64,000 bases of DNA from Staphylococcus durrellii. Lineage in GTDB: Bacteria > Bacillota > Bacilli > Staphylococcales > Staphylococcaceae. Position 1 is the stretch's first letter, and every line of letters begins with the position of its first letter. Position numbers and translations under genes: made by a program. The stretch covers positions 1,798,001-1,862,000 of the forward strand of contig NZ_JADIIO010000001.1 in the NCBI RefSeq assembly GCF_015594545.1. Reading direction: 5' to 3'. The notes below the pieces were generated by a model, which ran no database searches, was not told the origin of the DNA, and worked only from the letters and a program-made list of their open reading frames with translations. Below, piece after piece: positions 51,422-60,646 of the stretch.

Positions 51422-52878
51422 GTGATAACCTCAGCAATCTGCCTTCTATCTACTTTGCCATTCACTGTCATTGGCATTAGATCGATGACTTTGAATTTAC
51501 TTGGAATCATATATGCAGGTATATGGTGCTTCAATTGTTCTTTGATTTCATGAGATAACTCATTAACACTGTAATCTTCTTGTATCTCTTGATTTAAAGT
51601 AATAACTCCAACAATTCTTGAAACTTTATCTTTGTTATAAATAGGTACAACAATCGCTTCTCTTATAGCATCTAAATGTCTTAATTGAAATTCTATTTCT
51701 TCTAATTCTATTCGATATCCATTCAATTTAATTTGATAGTCGATACGTCCCTGAACAAACCAAAGACCATCTTTTTCAATTGCTTTGTCACCAGTATAAT
51801 AACTTCTATTATCACCTTTATCTTTAAAGGCTTTCATACTTCTAACTTCATCTTTAAAATAACCTACGCTAACGCAGTTGCCAGTAATAACGAGTTCTCC
51901 TTCTTCAGTTACATCTAATGCTGTGCCATTCTTCGGTACACCAACTGGAAGTGGATTATACCGGTCAATAACATCTTTTGTAATTTGAATACTTGTAATA
52001 GCTACCGTTGCCTCCGTAGGTCCATAAGTATTATAGATTATGGCTTGTGGGAACTTAGTATTTAATATTGAAGCTGTTTTATGCGCTAAAATCTCACCAC
52101 AGAAATAAAATTGCTTAAGTTTTGGATATTTCTGTTGATCAAAATGAGGTAATAATAAACACATCTCTAAAAACGATGGCGTTGACACCCATATATTAAT
52201 GTCATTATTCTCAAGTAAATCATTTAACAGTTTAGGTTTATTAATCATTGTTTTATCCACTAGATTTAATGTACCTGCTGATATTAAACATGGATAAATG
52301 GCCATTACAGATAAATCAAATGAGAATGGTGCTTGATTTAGCCACTGTTGATGCTCTCCAGCTTGGTTTAACTCAATTATCCACTCGGCAAATTCATTCA
52401 AGCTGCTATACTTGATTTGCACCCCCTTAGGTTCCCCAGTAGAACCACTAGTGAAAATTGTATATGCTATATCGTCACTTGCAATTTGTGATTGATAGTT
52501 ATCTATCGGCTGCTGTTCGCGCAGCACTTCAATAAAAATTTCTGTACCTAGATTTAGATTTATAGATTCTGTAGTCGTATTAAAAATATATTGCGGCTCT
52601 ATTTTTTTAACAATAGATGCCACCCTGTCTTCTGGCAACGAAGTATCTACCGGTACATAGCCACAGCCAGCTTTAATACTTGCTAACATGCCAACAATCA
52701 TAAATGGCGACATGTGGCCATAAAGCAAAAGTGGTTTGTCTGTATTTTCTATACTCTTAGCTAGGGTGTTTGAATATTGCTCTATATCTTTATATGTTAA
52801 TACATTATCGTTATATTTAACTGCGTCTTGATCAGGGTGAAATGTTGCGTGTTGTTTAACTAAGTTTATGATATCCAT
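51418..52878 (-). CDS. dltA: D-alanine-DltC ligase DltA
   Basis: DltA activates D-alanine with ATP and loads it onto DltC, the first step in making teichoic acids less negative. The 486-residue adenylate-forming enzyme has the phosphate-binding loop TIFTSGSTGEPKGVQ near 143-157, IYNTYGPTEATVA near 285, the hinge and YYTGDKAIEKDGLWFVQGR near 365-383 (catalytic Asp), and the C-terminal Lys in PMTVNGKVDRR near 475. It overlaps dltB by 4 bases and follows dltX by 15 bp. The ATG has AAGGAG. Confidence 0.95.
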   Translation of the reverse strand: MDIINLVKQHATFHPDQDAVKYNDNVLTYKDIEQYSNTLAKSIENTDKPLLLYGHMSPFMIVGMLASIKAGCGYVPVDTSLPEDRVASIVKKIEPQYIFNTTTESINLNLGTEIFIEVLREQQPIDNYQSQIASDDIAYTIFTSGSTGEPKGVQIKYSSLNEFAEWIIELNQAGEHQQWLNQAPFSFDLSVMAIYPCLISAGTLNLVDKTMINKPKLLNDLLENNDINIWVSTPSFLEMCLLLPHFDQQKYPKLKQFYFCGEILAHKTASILNTKFPQAIIYNTYGPTEATVAITSIQITKDVIDRYNPLPVGVPKNGTALDVTEEGELVITGNCVSVGYFKDEVRSMKAFKDKGDNRSYYTGDKAIEKDGLWFVQGRIDYQIKLNGYRIELEEIEFQLRHLDAIREAIVVPIYNKDKVSRIVGVITLNQEIQEDYSVNELSHEIKEQLKHHIPAYMIPSKFKVIDLMPMTVNGKVDRRQIAEVIT

Positions 52879-52893
52879 CTCAGCTGCTCCTTA

Positions 52894-53040
52894 TTAAAAT
52901 TCATTATATATAAAGTTATTGTGGGTATCGCCTGACCCGTAAATTAAATATAGCGCGATTAATATTACAAAATACAATATAGTTAGTCCTACTGTCTTCA
53001 CAGCGCTATATTGCATAGAGTTTAGTTTAAATTTTGACAT
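52894..53040 (-). CDS. dltX: DltX small membrane protein
   Basis: A 48-residue protein (begins MSKFKLNSMQYSAVKTVG, ends YGSGDTHNNFIYNEF) with one membrane helix (about 17-35). The C-terminal NNFIYNEF is the conserved DltX motif. DltX heads most firmicute dlt operons and takes part in D-Ala transfer with DltB and DltD. The ribosome site is GAGGTGG. It is 15 bp upstream of dltA. It is easily missed because of its size. Confidence 0.9.
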   Translation of the reverse strand: MSKFKLNSMQYSAVKTVGLTILYFVILIALYLIYGSGDTHNNFIYNEF

Positions 53041-53097
53041 TTTCCACCTCATAATAAAATCGATAATTTAATCCTTACAACTTAAACGATAAGAATT

Positions 53098-53111
53098 TAT
53101 AATCGCTGTCA
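53098..53111. promoter_or_regulatory. cre-like site in the dlt leader
   Basis: On the minus strand TGACAGCGATTATA matches the cre consensus TGWNANCGNTNWCA at 13 of 14 positions. It lies about 15-28 bases downstream of the predicted dlt transcription start, a roadblock position. CcpA control of dlt is not something I know to be established in staphylococci. Confidence 0.45.
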
Positions 53112-53132
53112 ATCATCATATTTTACAAATTC

Positions 53133-53161
53133 ATTATACATTTTTTCTTATGTATTTACAA
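53133..53161 (-). promoter_or_regulatory. Promoter of the dlt operon
   Basis: On the minus strand -35 TTGTAA (53156-53161), a 17-base spacer and a perfect -10 TATAAT (53133-53138). It leaves a leader of about 85 bases before dltX. A second TTGACA at 53107-53112 has no good -10. Confidence 0.72.
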
Positions 53162-53830
53162 TTATATAAATTTTTTTCATTATTGATACTACTTATAATT
53201 ACCCAAAAGTTCCAAAATTTATATAGAAAAACGCTTTATATTACAATAAATTTTACTTCTGAATAGTTAATTTATAATATATCTTATATGACTCAACTTA
53301 AAATACATTTTTTATTATTTTATTATATAGAATTTTTACGAGTAATCACTCGGTCTAGAGTTGTAACATTCTTGTGGAGTTTGTAAAATTTGGGCATGAA
53401 GTAACAATAAATTCTAGGACACACAGTGCTAATTAATAGCCGTTATATAATTAATGCTTTGTAATAACTTAAGCGTTATTTTTTAGTCAACACTGAGTAA
53501 TAGTTACCTCACCTTCATAGGTGATAGCTTAGCCTGTATACTTTAACTTATACTGTTATTTTTGACATTTCACTATTAACATTTAAATAATTTGATTGCA
53601 CCCTGCCACAGGAATTGCTTAATCCTAATCCATTTTTATTTATCTGTTAAAACTAAGCACTCCGTATAATTTAAGAAAAAATACTAACTTAACGTGCTAT
53701 CTTATGTAAAAATTAGCGTAGGGCTCGCTTAAACTACTATATGAAAATTATTGGGTATTCCAATCAAATGTTGATTTGCGAAAAATATAAATTAAAACGT
53801 AAACTTAGGTTGTCTTAATGGCATTAAATT
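53162..53830. other. Long non-coding region upstream of dlt
   Basis: About 670 bases without a believable reading frame on either strand. Local structure is present: TCACC/GGTGA hairpin at about 53509-53524; AATAAC/GTTATT hairpin with T6 on the plus strand at about 53464-53485; TTAGCG/CGCTTAA around GTAGGGCT at about 53713-53732; and, on the minus strand, TTGACT with TTATTA 17 bases later inside the second hairpin. It may hold a small RNA, a very long leader or a decayed gene. I recognise no known RNA family. Confidence 0.5.
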
Positions 53831-53837
53831 TTAGCAA

Positions 53838-53860
53838 AAAAATAACCCAACTATTTATAG
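53838..53860 (-). terminator. Terminator after the 2-hydroxyacid dehydrogenase
   Basis: CAACTAT/ATAGTTG stem with a tight loop, T7 on the minus strand and T5 on the plus strand. Confidence 0.7.
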
Positions 53861-53927
53861 TTGAGCTACCTTTTTGTTATATTTTGTTATATTTATGTGT
53901 GTATTTGTATTAGTATGATTATATCTT

Positions 53928-54890
53928 TTAACCTTTAACCGGAGTTAATGGTGATTGGTCATCCAACACTAATTTAATATTATCTACACATAGTTGAATC
54001 ATTCGATCTCTTGTAACAACAGAAGCACTACCTATATGTGGTACAATTACGGCATTTTTCATGTTGAGTAAAGGATGGGACATATCAATAGGTTCTTCTC
54101 TTAAAACATCTAGCCCACATGCCCATATTTGTCCTTCTTTCAAAGCATTGACGAGTGCTTCTTCATCCACGACTGCCCCCCTACCAATGTTAATAAAAAT
54201 TGCATGTTCTTTCATTTTGGCAAAGGCTTGCTTATCGAATTTGTCTTTTGTTTCTTCAGTAAGAGGCGCAGTACAAATAATAAAGTCACTGTTTTCCAAC
54301 AATGTATCAAATGACACATACAATGCACCTAGTTCTTCTTCAGCGTCATTTTGTCTTGAACGGTTATGATACATAATATTTGCTTCAAAGCCTTTTAATC
54401 TTCGTGCTACCGCTTTACCGATATCACCCATACCAAAAATACCTACTTTAGCTCTATATAAATCTTTACCTGCTAGTAAATAAGGACTCCAACTTTGCCA
54501 TTGTCCATCTTGTACATAACGCTCCGCTTCAACAATACGGCGTGCCACGCTTAATGTTAAAGACACACCTAATTCAGCAGTCGTTTCCGTTAATACATCT
54601 GGTGTATTTGTAACAACAATATTATGGTCATGCGCTAATTGGACATCGATATTATCGAATCCAACTGCCATATTAGCTATGATTTTTAAATTTGGTGCAG
54701 CATTTAATGCTTCTTCATCAATTTGCTCAGACAAAGTTATAAAACAAGCAGTTGCATCTGATAGTGCATTTAAAAATTTCTCTCTAGGCATTGGCGTATG
54801 TGCGTCATCCCAAAGTTCCACTTTATCAATTGCTTCTAATTGTTCTATAAATTTAGCTGGTATCTTTCTAGTTACAACAATTTTTCCCAT
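53928..54890 (-). CDS. D-isomer 2-hydroxyacid dehydrogenase (glyoxylate/hydroxypyruvate reductase type)
   Basis: A 320-residue NAD(P)-dependent dehydrogenase. The Rossmann motif VGIFGMGDIGKAVARRL lies near 147-163; the catalytic Arg in NIGRGAVVDEEAL near 235, the Glu near 263 and the His in VPHIGSASVVTRDRM near 283-297 are present. Such enzymes reduce glyoxylate, hydroxypyruvate or related 2-keto acids to D-hydroxy acids; the precise substrate is not visible. It starts 10 bp after the YutF-type phosphatase, so it is co-transcribed with it. Confidence 0.88.
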   Translation of the reverse strand: MGKIVVTRKIPAKFIEQLEAIDKVELWDDAHTPMPREKFLNALSDATACFITLSEQIDEEALNAAPNLKIIANMAVGFDNIDVQLAHDHNIVVTNTPDVLTETTAELGVSLTLSVARRIVEAERYVQDGQWQSWSPYLLAGKDLYRAKVGIFGMGDIGKAVARRLKGFEANIMYHNRSRQNDAEEELGALYVSFDTLLENSDFIICTAPLTEETKDKFDKQAFAKMKEHAIFINIGRGAVVDEEALVNALKEGQIWACGLDVLREEPIDMSHPLLNMKNAVIVPHIGSASVVTRDRMIQLCVDNIKLVLDDQSPLTPVKG

Positions 54891-54900
54891 CCCAATCGAC

Positions 54901-55680
54901 CTACCCTTCTAATTCGGCTATAACTTCGTTTAAATCTTTAAATGAGTATGTTGGTGGCGTTTCTTTTTGTTGAATTTCTTCTAATGATGTTACCCCAGTT
55001 TGTACATGAATTGTATCGATATTTACATTAATGCCAGATAATATATCCGTATCATATAAATCGCCTACCATAGCTACTTCTTCTTTCGGTAAATTTAACA
55101 CTGACAATGCTATATTCATAATCACCGGTTCAGGTTTTCCGATAAATACTGGCTCTTGTCCTGTTGATACAGATACTACACTTGTTAATGCACCATTACC
55201 AGGCATAAATCCTCGTTCCTTTGGTATAGAAACATCTTTATTTGTAGAAATAAATTTAGCACCATTGCGTACCCCTAACGTCGCTGTGGCTAATTTTTCA
55301 TACGTTACCGCTTCATCAAGACCTATGACAACGTAGTCAACAAATTCATCATTTTTAAGTTGTAAGCCTTTGCCGTTTAGTGCAGTTTTTAAACCGTTGC
55401 CACCTATCATGTACACTGTCGCATCTTGTTGTTCATTTGCAATGTAATCCGCCGTCGCAATTGCTGAAGTAATAATGTCATTTGAAGTAGCTTTGATGCC
55501 TAACCTATTTAATCTTTCAGCTACTTCTGCAGGTTCTTTAGATGAATTATTTGTAACAAATAAATAAGGGATGTTCTGTGCACTTAAATAGTCTATAAAT
55601 TCGACCGCACCATCTATAATGTCATCTCCTTTATACATCGTGCCATCTAAATCTAATAAATATGCGCTATACTGCTTCAT
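54901..55680 (-). CDS. HAD-IIA phosphatase, YutF/NagD type
   Basis: A 259-residue HAD hydrolase of subfamily IIA. Motif [14 protein letters not shown] (9-21, nucleophile Asp); motif [12 protein letters not shown] near 41-50; motif III, the Lys in [10 protein letters not shown] near 175; motif [12 protein letters not shown] near 198. The IIA cap lies between motifs II and III. Members dephosphorylate nucleotides and sugar phosphates; YutF has a broad range. It is located between the DUF86 gene (5 bp upstream) and the 2-hydroxyacid dehydrogenase, in one operon. Confidence 0.87.
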   Translation of the reverse strand: MKQYSAYLLDLDGTMYKGDDIIDGAVEFIDYLSAQNIPYLFVTNNSSKEPAEVAERLNRLGIKATSNDIITSAIATADYIANEQQDATVYMIGGNGLKTALNGKGLQLKNDEFVDYVVIGLDEAVTYEKLATATLGVRNGAKFISTNKDVSIPKERGFMPGNGALTSVVSVSTGQEPVFIGKPEPVIMNIALSVLNLPKEEVAMVGDLYDTDILSGINVNIDTIHVQTGVTSLEEIQQKETPPTYSFKDLNEVIAELEG

Positions 55681-55685
55681 TAAAC

Positions 55686-56117
55686 TTATTCTCCTTTTTC
55701 TCCAAATGCCGTAACAGGTACATTTTCACTTTTTAAAAATTTCACTACCTCAGCAACAAACTGTTGATAATAAGGTATCGCTTGATCAAATAATGGAATT
55801 AAATTACTATCTTCTAGTTGGTCATACAAGAAAACAAATTGCTTTCTTACATCAATTGTTTGATTGATGTAATCTTGAGTTTGAGTAGAAATCACTTTTT
55901 CTAATGCTAAAATATCAATCACATCTTTATAATTACCTGGATCTCTTAAAATGAATCCATCAATAATCATGTTGCCAATATCTACAGAGGATTCAATTAG
56001 CATTTGGCCAATGCGTTCAAAAGCATATGTATTGGCTTTATTATCTTCATAGTCTTCTGTTAATTGCTGAATATAATTTAATTTTGTATTTAGCTGTTCT
56101 TTATTTACAAAGTACAT
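55686..56117 (-). CDS. DUF86/YutE-family protein, HepT-like fold, catalytic His missing
   Basis: A 143-residue helical protein. [27 protein letters not shown] (broken here as [12 protein letters not shown] and [15 protein letters not shown], about 35-61) is the DUF86 core. HepT-type RNases/toxins carry an R-x4-H-x-Y motif; here the region near 92-99 reads RKQFVFLY, so His is replaced by Phe. No MntA nucleotidyltransferase gene lies beside it. The protein is therefore unlikely to be an active toxin and is better seen as a conserved YutE-type housekeeping protein of unknown role. The ATG at 56117 has GAGAGGTG. It is co-directional with YutF, 5 bp away. Confidence 0.78.
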   Translation of the reverse strand: MYFVNKEQLNTKLNYIQQLTEDYEDNKANTYAFERIGQMLIESSVDIGNMIIDGFILRDPGNYKDVIDILALEKVISTQTQDYINQTIDVRKQFVFLYDQLEDSNLIPLFDQAIPYYQQFVAEVVKFLKSENVPVTAFGEKGE

Positions 56118-56250
56118 TATCGTCACCTCTCAATAACTTAATCATATCATAACTTTGAAGTTAAATTCATTAGTGGTTATACTGAGAACTAAAGATTTCC
56201 ACCAAAAATTAATTATTTTACGCTTAGTAAAAAAGGAAGAAGGTCGTTTT

Positions 56251-56517
56251 ATGATAGATATGTATTTATACGATGATGATGAATCAGCACAGGTACAATT
56301 TGTTGGTTTTGTTGGTGAAGAGAGCAGATATGATTTAATGCTTGTACAAACGGATCGTCATTTTGGTAAAACTATAGTTTTAAATATGCAAACGAATAAA
56401 TTTGGAATTATAGGCACTGATGATTTAGAAGAAGTAGGTTATGTGGCATACATACTTGGTGTGAATGAAAAAGAAGGTGATGAATTAAATGCCTTCTTGT
56501 CAGAGAAAATTCAATGA
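56251..56517 (+). CDS. DUF3055-family protein
   Basis: An 88-residue acidic protein (begins MIDMYLYDDDESAQVQFVGF, with YDLMLVQTDRHFGKTIVLNM near 31-50 and FGIIGTDDLEEVGY near 55-68). This matches DUF3055, which is common in Bacillales and has no known function. The ATG at 56251 has AAGGAAGAAGG upstream; the longer frame upstream is not protein-like. It runs against its neighbours and shares a terminator with yutD. Confidence 0.75.
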   Translation: MIDMYLYDDDESAQVQFVGFVGEESRYDLMLVQTDRHFGKTIVLNMQTNKFGIIGTDDLEEVGYVAYILGVNEKEGDELNAFLSEKIQ

Positions 56518-56529
56518 TTTCAAGTAAAA

Positions 56530-56560
56530 AAAAGCTCAATCGCTAAGCGATTGAGCTTTT
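56530..56560. terminator. Bidirectional terminator between DUF3055 gene and yutD
   Basis: Perfect stem AAAAGCTCAATCGC/GCGATTGAGCTTTT with a 3-base loop and long A/T flanks. Confidence 0.9.
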
Positions 56561-56597
56561 TACTTCTACAACTTTAATCTGATGCGGATAATATTGA

Positions 56598-56978
56598 TTA
56601 ATCTTCAGTATTTTGAATTGTTGGTTGAATCTTTACATCTTTCAACTTATCTTCTGGAGCTTCTTCAGTATGGCTTTGATCTTGGGCCTGATTTTTTTGT
56701 GCTTCAGTTGTCACATTTTTAACAATAAAATAGGGACAACCAAAATTACAATACTCTAGCAAATAATCTTGAATCGTCGAGAAACGTTTGCTTAATTCAG
56801 CTTTTTTATTAGTATCATTATAAAAACCTTTTAAACGTAACTGATCATATCCATAATCACCCACTACATAATCGTATTTGTCTAAAATATCAGAATAGCG
56901 ACCAACAAATTGTTCTTCATCAAAACATTCTCTATATTCTTCTAGTAATTCAAAAAACTGATTATTTACTTTTATCAT
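56598..56978 (-). CDS. YutD-family protein (DUF1027)
   Basis: A 126-residue protein; residues 1-90 form the YutD domain (IKVNNQFFELLEEYRECFDEEQF, FVGRYSDILDKYDYVVGDYGYDQLRLKGFY and the C-terminal YCNFGCPYFIVK with a Cys pair). The tail from about 95 is acidic and low-complexity. The function is unknown. It lies downstream of lipA in the same direction, as in other staphylococci, but 266 bp and a hairpin separate them. Confidence 0.82.
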   Translation of the reverse strand: MIKVNNQFFELLEEYRECFDEEQFVGRYSDILDKYDYVVGDYGYDQLRLKGFYNDTNKKAELSKRFSTIQDYLLEYCNFGCPYFIVKNVTTEAQKNQAQDQSHTEEAPEDKLKDVKIQPTIQNTED

Positions 56979-57175
56979 TTGTTTTCACCTTAATCTTATA
57001 TTGGATCAATTATACTATATCCCACTTTGTTGATTAATCATAACACCTTAAATCTTACTCTCGATGGATTAATTATTCGTAACAAAAATGTTTAGCTTTT
57101 AATTGCTAATAATTTTTGAAATGTCACTGTTGCTTTATAAATTAAGCCCTATAACTATCTTTATAATTACTATAA

Positions 57176-57223
57176 AGACTTAGTCCACTATATGCAAAAC
57201 ATGCATACAAGTAAACTAAGTCT
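57176..57223 (-). terminator. Hairpin after lipA
   Basis: Arms AGACTTAGT (57176-57184) and ACTAAGTCT (57215-57223) enclose a second small ATGCA/TGCAT hairpin. The T tail is weak, so termination is likely but not certain. Confidence 0.55.
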
Positions 57224-57244
57224 AAAATTAAAAACTTTATTTAA

Positions 57245-58168
57245 TTATTGTTCAGCGTTTAGTTGAGCTTCACCTTGGCGTTGTTTTTCTTTAGCCGCTT
57301 CATTGACTTGTTCATCTGCGTGATATGAACTTCTTACTAATGGCCCAGCTTGACAATGTTTAAAGCCTTTGTCCATAGCAATTTTACGTAATTTACCAAA
57401 CTCTAAAGGAGTATAGTATTTTTCAACTTTTAAATGTTTACGTGATGGTTGTAGATATTGACCAATAGTTAAAATATCGACATCATTAGCACGCAAATCA
57501 TCCATTGTTTCGTAAATTTCTTCGTAAGTTTCACCTAAACCAACCATAAAGCTAGACTTAGTTGGGATTTCAGGTTGTAATTCTTTTGAACGTCGTAAGA
57601 ATTCTAAAGTTCTGTCATAAGTAGCACGTGCACGAACTCTAGGTGTTAATCTACGAACTGTTTCTATATTATGGTTTAAAATGTCTGGTTTTGAAGCCAT
57701 TAAAGTTTCTAAAGCTTCATAATCACCGCCCATGTCTGAGGGTAAAATTTCAATTGTTGTGTAAGGGTTACGAGCACGTACTTTACGTACTGTTTCGGCA
57801 TAAACGTTTGAACCAGCATCTCTGAGATCGTCTCTTGCTACTGCTGTAATAACTACGTGTTTCAAGTTCATTAATTCTACTGATTCGGCAACTCTTTCTG
57901 GTTCGCCTAAATCTAATTCATTTGGTAGTCCAGTTTTAACGGCACAGAATCTACATGCACGTGTACAAACTGCACCTAAAATCATAAATGTTGCAGTTCG
58001 GCGTTCACCCCAACATTCGTGTATATTTGGACACTTTGCTTCTTCACAAACTGTATGTAAGTTCTTTTCACGCATCATTTTCTTGAGGCCAGTGTAATTT
58101 TCATTCGTGTTAAGCTTTATTTTTAACCAATCTGGTTTACGTAATATTTCTTCATTTTTAGTAGCCAT
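57245..58168 (-). CDS. lipA: Lipoyl synthase
   Basis: LipA inserts two sulfurs into the octanoyl group of lipoyl proteins using radical SAM chemistry. The 307-residue protein carries both Fe-S clusters: the auxiliary one with [12 protein letters not shown] near 41-52 and the radical SAM CxxxCxxC in [13 protein letters not shown] near 68-80. The C-terminal Ser ligand in RSSYHADEQ near 285 is also present. Because it consumes its own cluster it needs a steady Fe-S supply, which suits the nearby suf genes. The start ATG has GGAGGGTAAG. Confidence 0.95.
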   Translation of the reverse strand: MATKNEEILRKPDWLKIKLNTNENYTGLKKMMREKNLHTVCEEAKCPNIHECWGERRTATFMILGAVCTRACRFCAVKTGLPNELDLGEPERVAESVELMNLKHVVITAVARDDLRDAGSNVYAETVRKVRARNPYTTIEILPSDMGGDYEALETLMASKPDILNHNIETVRRLTPRVRARATYDRTLEFLRRSKELQPEIPTKSSFMVGLGETYEEIYETMDDLRANDVDILTIGQYLQPSRKHLKVEKYYTPLEFGKLRKIAMDKGFKHCQAGPLVRSSYHADEQVNEAAKEKQRQGEAQLNAEQ

Positions 58169-58250
58169 AACAACGCTTACCCTCCTGTTTAAATATCTCT
58201 AACTATTATAACTAACTTTACGACAAATTAAAACGTAATTAAGTCATAAA

Positions 58251-59570
58251 TTAATATTGTAATAATTTCTTCTTAAATATGTCTCTTAAAAAGTCTGGCA
58301 TCAAGTACTCTATTTGTTGATCTTTTAACATCGGGAAATATCTACCAAATGTATACATATCAACTGTTCCTAATGTATACGTTTGATCGTCTTTGATTTC
58401 TTTTCCATCTATAAAGTAACGATTTTCGGATTCTATAAAGCCAATATTGTATAAGATATATCCACCAAAAATATTGCCTCTGAAACCTAAACCTTGTGCT
58501 TGTGCATTAATATATTCTTGCTTTTGACTTTTATCCACTACTTCTTTTAATAGCTTACCTGATAGTTTAATTCTAACTGCATTAATTGGATGAGGCAACA
58601 TTTGATGAATATCATATTCTGTGACGATTTTGTCTTTAATTGCATTAACGATTAAACCAGCGTTAATTATCGTACAATCAGCCCCAGTAAAATATTGCAA
58701 ACTTTCTGCTAATAAGTATGTCGTTTTACTAATATAGCTTGTTTCTCTAGGCAAAGTAATCGGTTTATCCGTAACGGCTTCATCCATTAACGCTCGACCT
58801 TCTTCTACAAAATGAGTTTTGGTTTCTGGTAATGATGCTAATGAATGAATAATAGCCTTTTTAGAAATTACTTTTTTATCTATGATATCTAAAGTTACCT
58901 CACCGACATAATTCCCATATTTACCTGCGGCTGCCATAAGTACACCATTATTTATTTCTCCATTTTCGAAATAATGATGCGTATGACTCCCTAAAATGAC
59001 ATCTATTTCCGGAATTTCTTGGCATAATTTTTCATCAAAAAAGACACCTACGTGGCTCATAATGATCAATACATCATATTGACCTTCATTCGCTGAAACC
59101 TCGTCTTTAATAGCTTCTAAAGGGTTTGTTACCACCCAGTCTAAAGCTCTATAAAATGGCGTAAATGGGGCCGTTGCTGCTACAAATAAAATACGAACAC
59201 CATTTATCGATTTAATATGAGATGATGAAATATTATGAGGTAAATTTCCATGCTCATCAAAAACGTTGGCACATGTAACTTCAAAAGCAGCATTATTATA
59301 CAGTTTATTTAGTGCCTCATGCGAGATAGTCATACCTTCGTTGTTACCTATTGTTACAATGTCACAATGTGCCTCATTTAATAAATCTACGTTTTTAGCC
59401 CCCATCGTTGCTTCAGTAACCGGTGCAGATAAATCAACATGGTCTCCAATATCTAAATAAAGAGAGGGATGAGTTAATTGTGGACGTACTTTAGCTAAAT
59501 AAGCTGCAATTCTTGAATATTCGTGTAGATGACTATGTATATCATTTGTATGATAAATAGTTAATCGCAT
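58251..59570 (-). CDS. Bifunctional metallophosphatase/5'-nucleotidase (YunD-like)
   Basis: A 439-residue protein with an N-terminal calcineurin-like phosphoesterase domain, whose metal ligands are visible in HTNDIHSHLH (7-16), DIGDHVDLS near 41, IGNNEGMTIS near 73, MSHVG near 172 and LGSHTHHYF near 195, and a C-terminal 5'-nucleotidase substrate domain (about 270-439). No signal peptide is present, so it is intracellular, unlike AdsA. YunD-type proteins hydrolyse nucleotides or UDP-sugars; the substrate is not proven. The start ATG has AGGAGAG upstream. It lies between lipA and the DUF72 gene, with about 70 bp on each side. Confidence 0.85.
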   Translation of the reverse strand: MRLTIYHTNDIHSHLHEYSRIAAYLAKVRPQLTHPSLYLDIGDHVDLSAPVTEATMGAKNVDLLNEAHCDIVTIGNNEGMTISHEALNKLYNNAAFEVTCANVFDEHGNLPHNISSSHIKSINGVRILFVAATAPFTPFYRALDWVVTNPLEAIKDEVSANEGQYDVLIIMSHVGVFFDEKLCQEIPEIDVILGSHTHHYFENGEINNGVLMAAAGKYGNYVGEVTLDIIDKKVISKKAIIHSLASLPETKTHFVEEGRALMDEAVTDKPITLPRETSYISKTTYLLAESLQYFTGADCTIINAGLIVNAIKDKIVTEYDIHQMLPHPINAVRIKLSGKLLKEVVDKSQKQEYINAQAQGLGFRGNIFGGYILYNIGFIESENRYFIDGKEIKDDQTYTLGTVDMYTFGRYFPMLKDQQIEYLMPDFLRDIFKKKLLQY

Positions 59571-59640
59571 CTATATCCTCTCCTGATAACTTTCAATGTT
59601 ATATATATTTATAATATAAATAATTCATTTTTATTAAATA

Positions 59641-60489
59641 TTAAAACAAGCGTAATTGTTGTGGTGCTAATCCATCGTAATCTACACCTAATATTGTTTG
59701 ATAAGTTTTTGCATTATTAGCTGCATGACCTCCAGAATTGTTGTTAAACACAACATAAACTTCACTTGCTTTTTGGTCTAGCACTTTTACTTTATTCGCT
59801 AAATGTGTTAGCTCTTCTTTACTATAATCATATAAATAACGCACGTCACGCCATTTTTCATCTGTCATATCTTGCTTGGTCCATCCATGAGTATTACGAC
59901 CGTGATATCTCACAAAAGCTACACTATTAGTAATTCTGTTTACTAATGGTATTGAGCCTTGACCTACTTGGGGTTCATCACACACAGAATGAATAATATT
60001 TTGTCCTGTTAAGAAAGATAAAGTTTGTTCCTTAAAATGTTCCGAAAACCAAGACTGGTGCCGAAATTCAACACAAACAGGAAATTCTTTTAATTGTTCT
60101 CTTATATATCTAATATATGTAATATTTTGAGCAGTACAATCAAACCATGGCGGAAATTGAACTAACACCATCGCCAATTTATGTTCCTTTACTAATGGAC
60201 CAAGCATGAGCTTAAATTGGTCGATTAATGATTGTCTACTATCTGCAAATGCTTTGTAATCGGCATGTAAAGTTAACGCTTGATGTATTTTAACTATGAA
60301 TTTAAATTTCTCAGGTGTTTCTTTAATCCATTTTAAAATGTTTCTTTCTGGTTGAATTGCATAATACGATGCATCAAGTTCTACTATTGGGAAATGACTA
60401 GCATACGTTTTAAGTTTATCTGATTTTCGTTGCAGATCTTCATATATAGTATCATGGTCTCCCCAACCTGTGAGTCCAATATTTATCAT
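59641..60489 (-). CDS. DUF72-family protein (YunF-like)
   Basis: A 282-residue TIM-barrel-like protein with the DUF72 landmarks GLTGWGDHD near 5, VELDASYYAIQPERN near 36-50, VLVQFPPWFDC near 107 and FVRYHGRNTHGW near 193. Function is unknown; the fold resembles endonuclease IV-type barrels. The C-terminus YVVFNNNSGGHAANNAKTY near 245-263 is typical. It is co-directional with YunD, as in the yun cluster of Bacillus. Confidence 0.85.
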   Translation of the reverse strand: MINIGLTGWGDHDTIYEDLQRKSDKLKTYASHFPIVELDASYYAIQPERNILKWIKETPEKFKFIVKIHQALTLHADYKAFADSRQSLIDQFKLMLGPLVKEHKLAMVLVQFPPWFDCTAQNITYIRYIREQLKEFPVCVEFRHQSWFSEHFKEQTLSFLTGQNIIHSVCDEPQVGQGSIPLVNRITNSVAFVRYHGRNTHGWTKQDMTDEKWRDVRYLYDYSKEELTHLANKVKVLDQKASEVYVVFNNNSGGHAANNAKTYQTILGVDYDGLAPQQLRLF

Positions 60490-60646
60490 TCATATCACCG
60501 ATTTCATATTACCATACATATAATAATTCATTCACTTGATTAAGCTTAATAAAACCCTTTTCTTAACATGAAAGAAGCATCAACACATTTTAAACGAGTA
60601 GTTTTTTATATAACACTACATTTTGAAGTATTGTTGCTTTAACTTT

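Noticed and set aside
53705-53760. Sigma-B-like promoter (GCTTAA ... GGGTAT)
   Set aside because: The spacer is 20 bases instead of 12-15 and there is no gene downstream on that strand.
55686-56117. A HepT/MntA toxin-antitoxin system
   Set aside because: The His of the RNase motif is missing and there is no partner gene; kept only as a DUF86 housekeeping protein.
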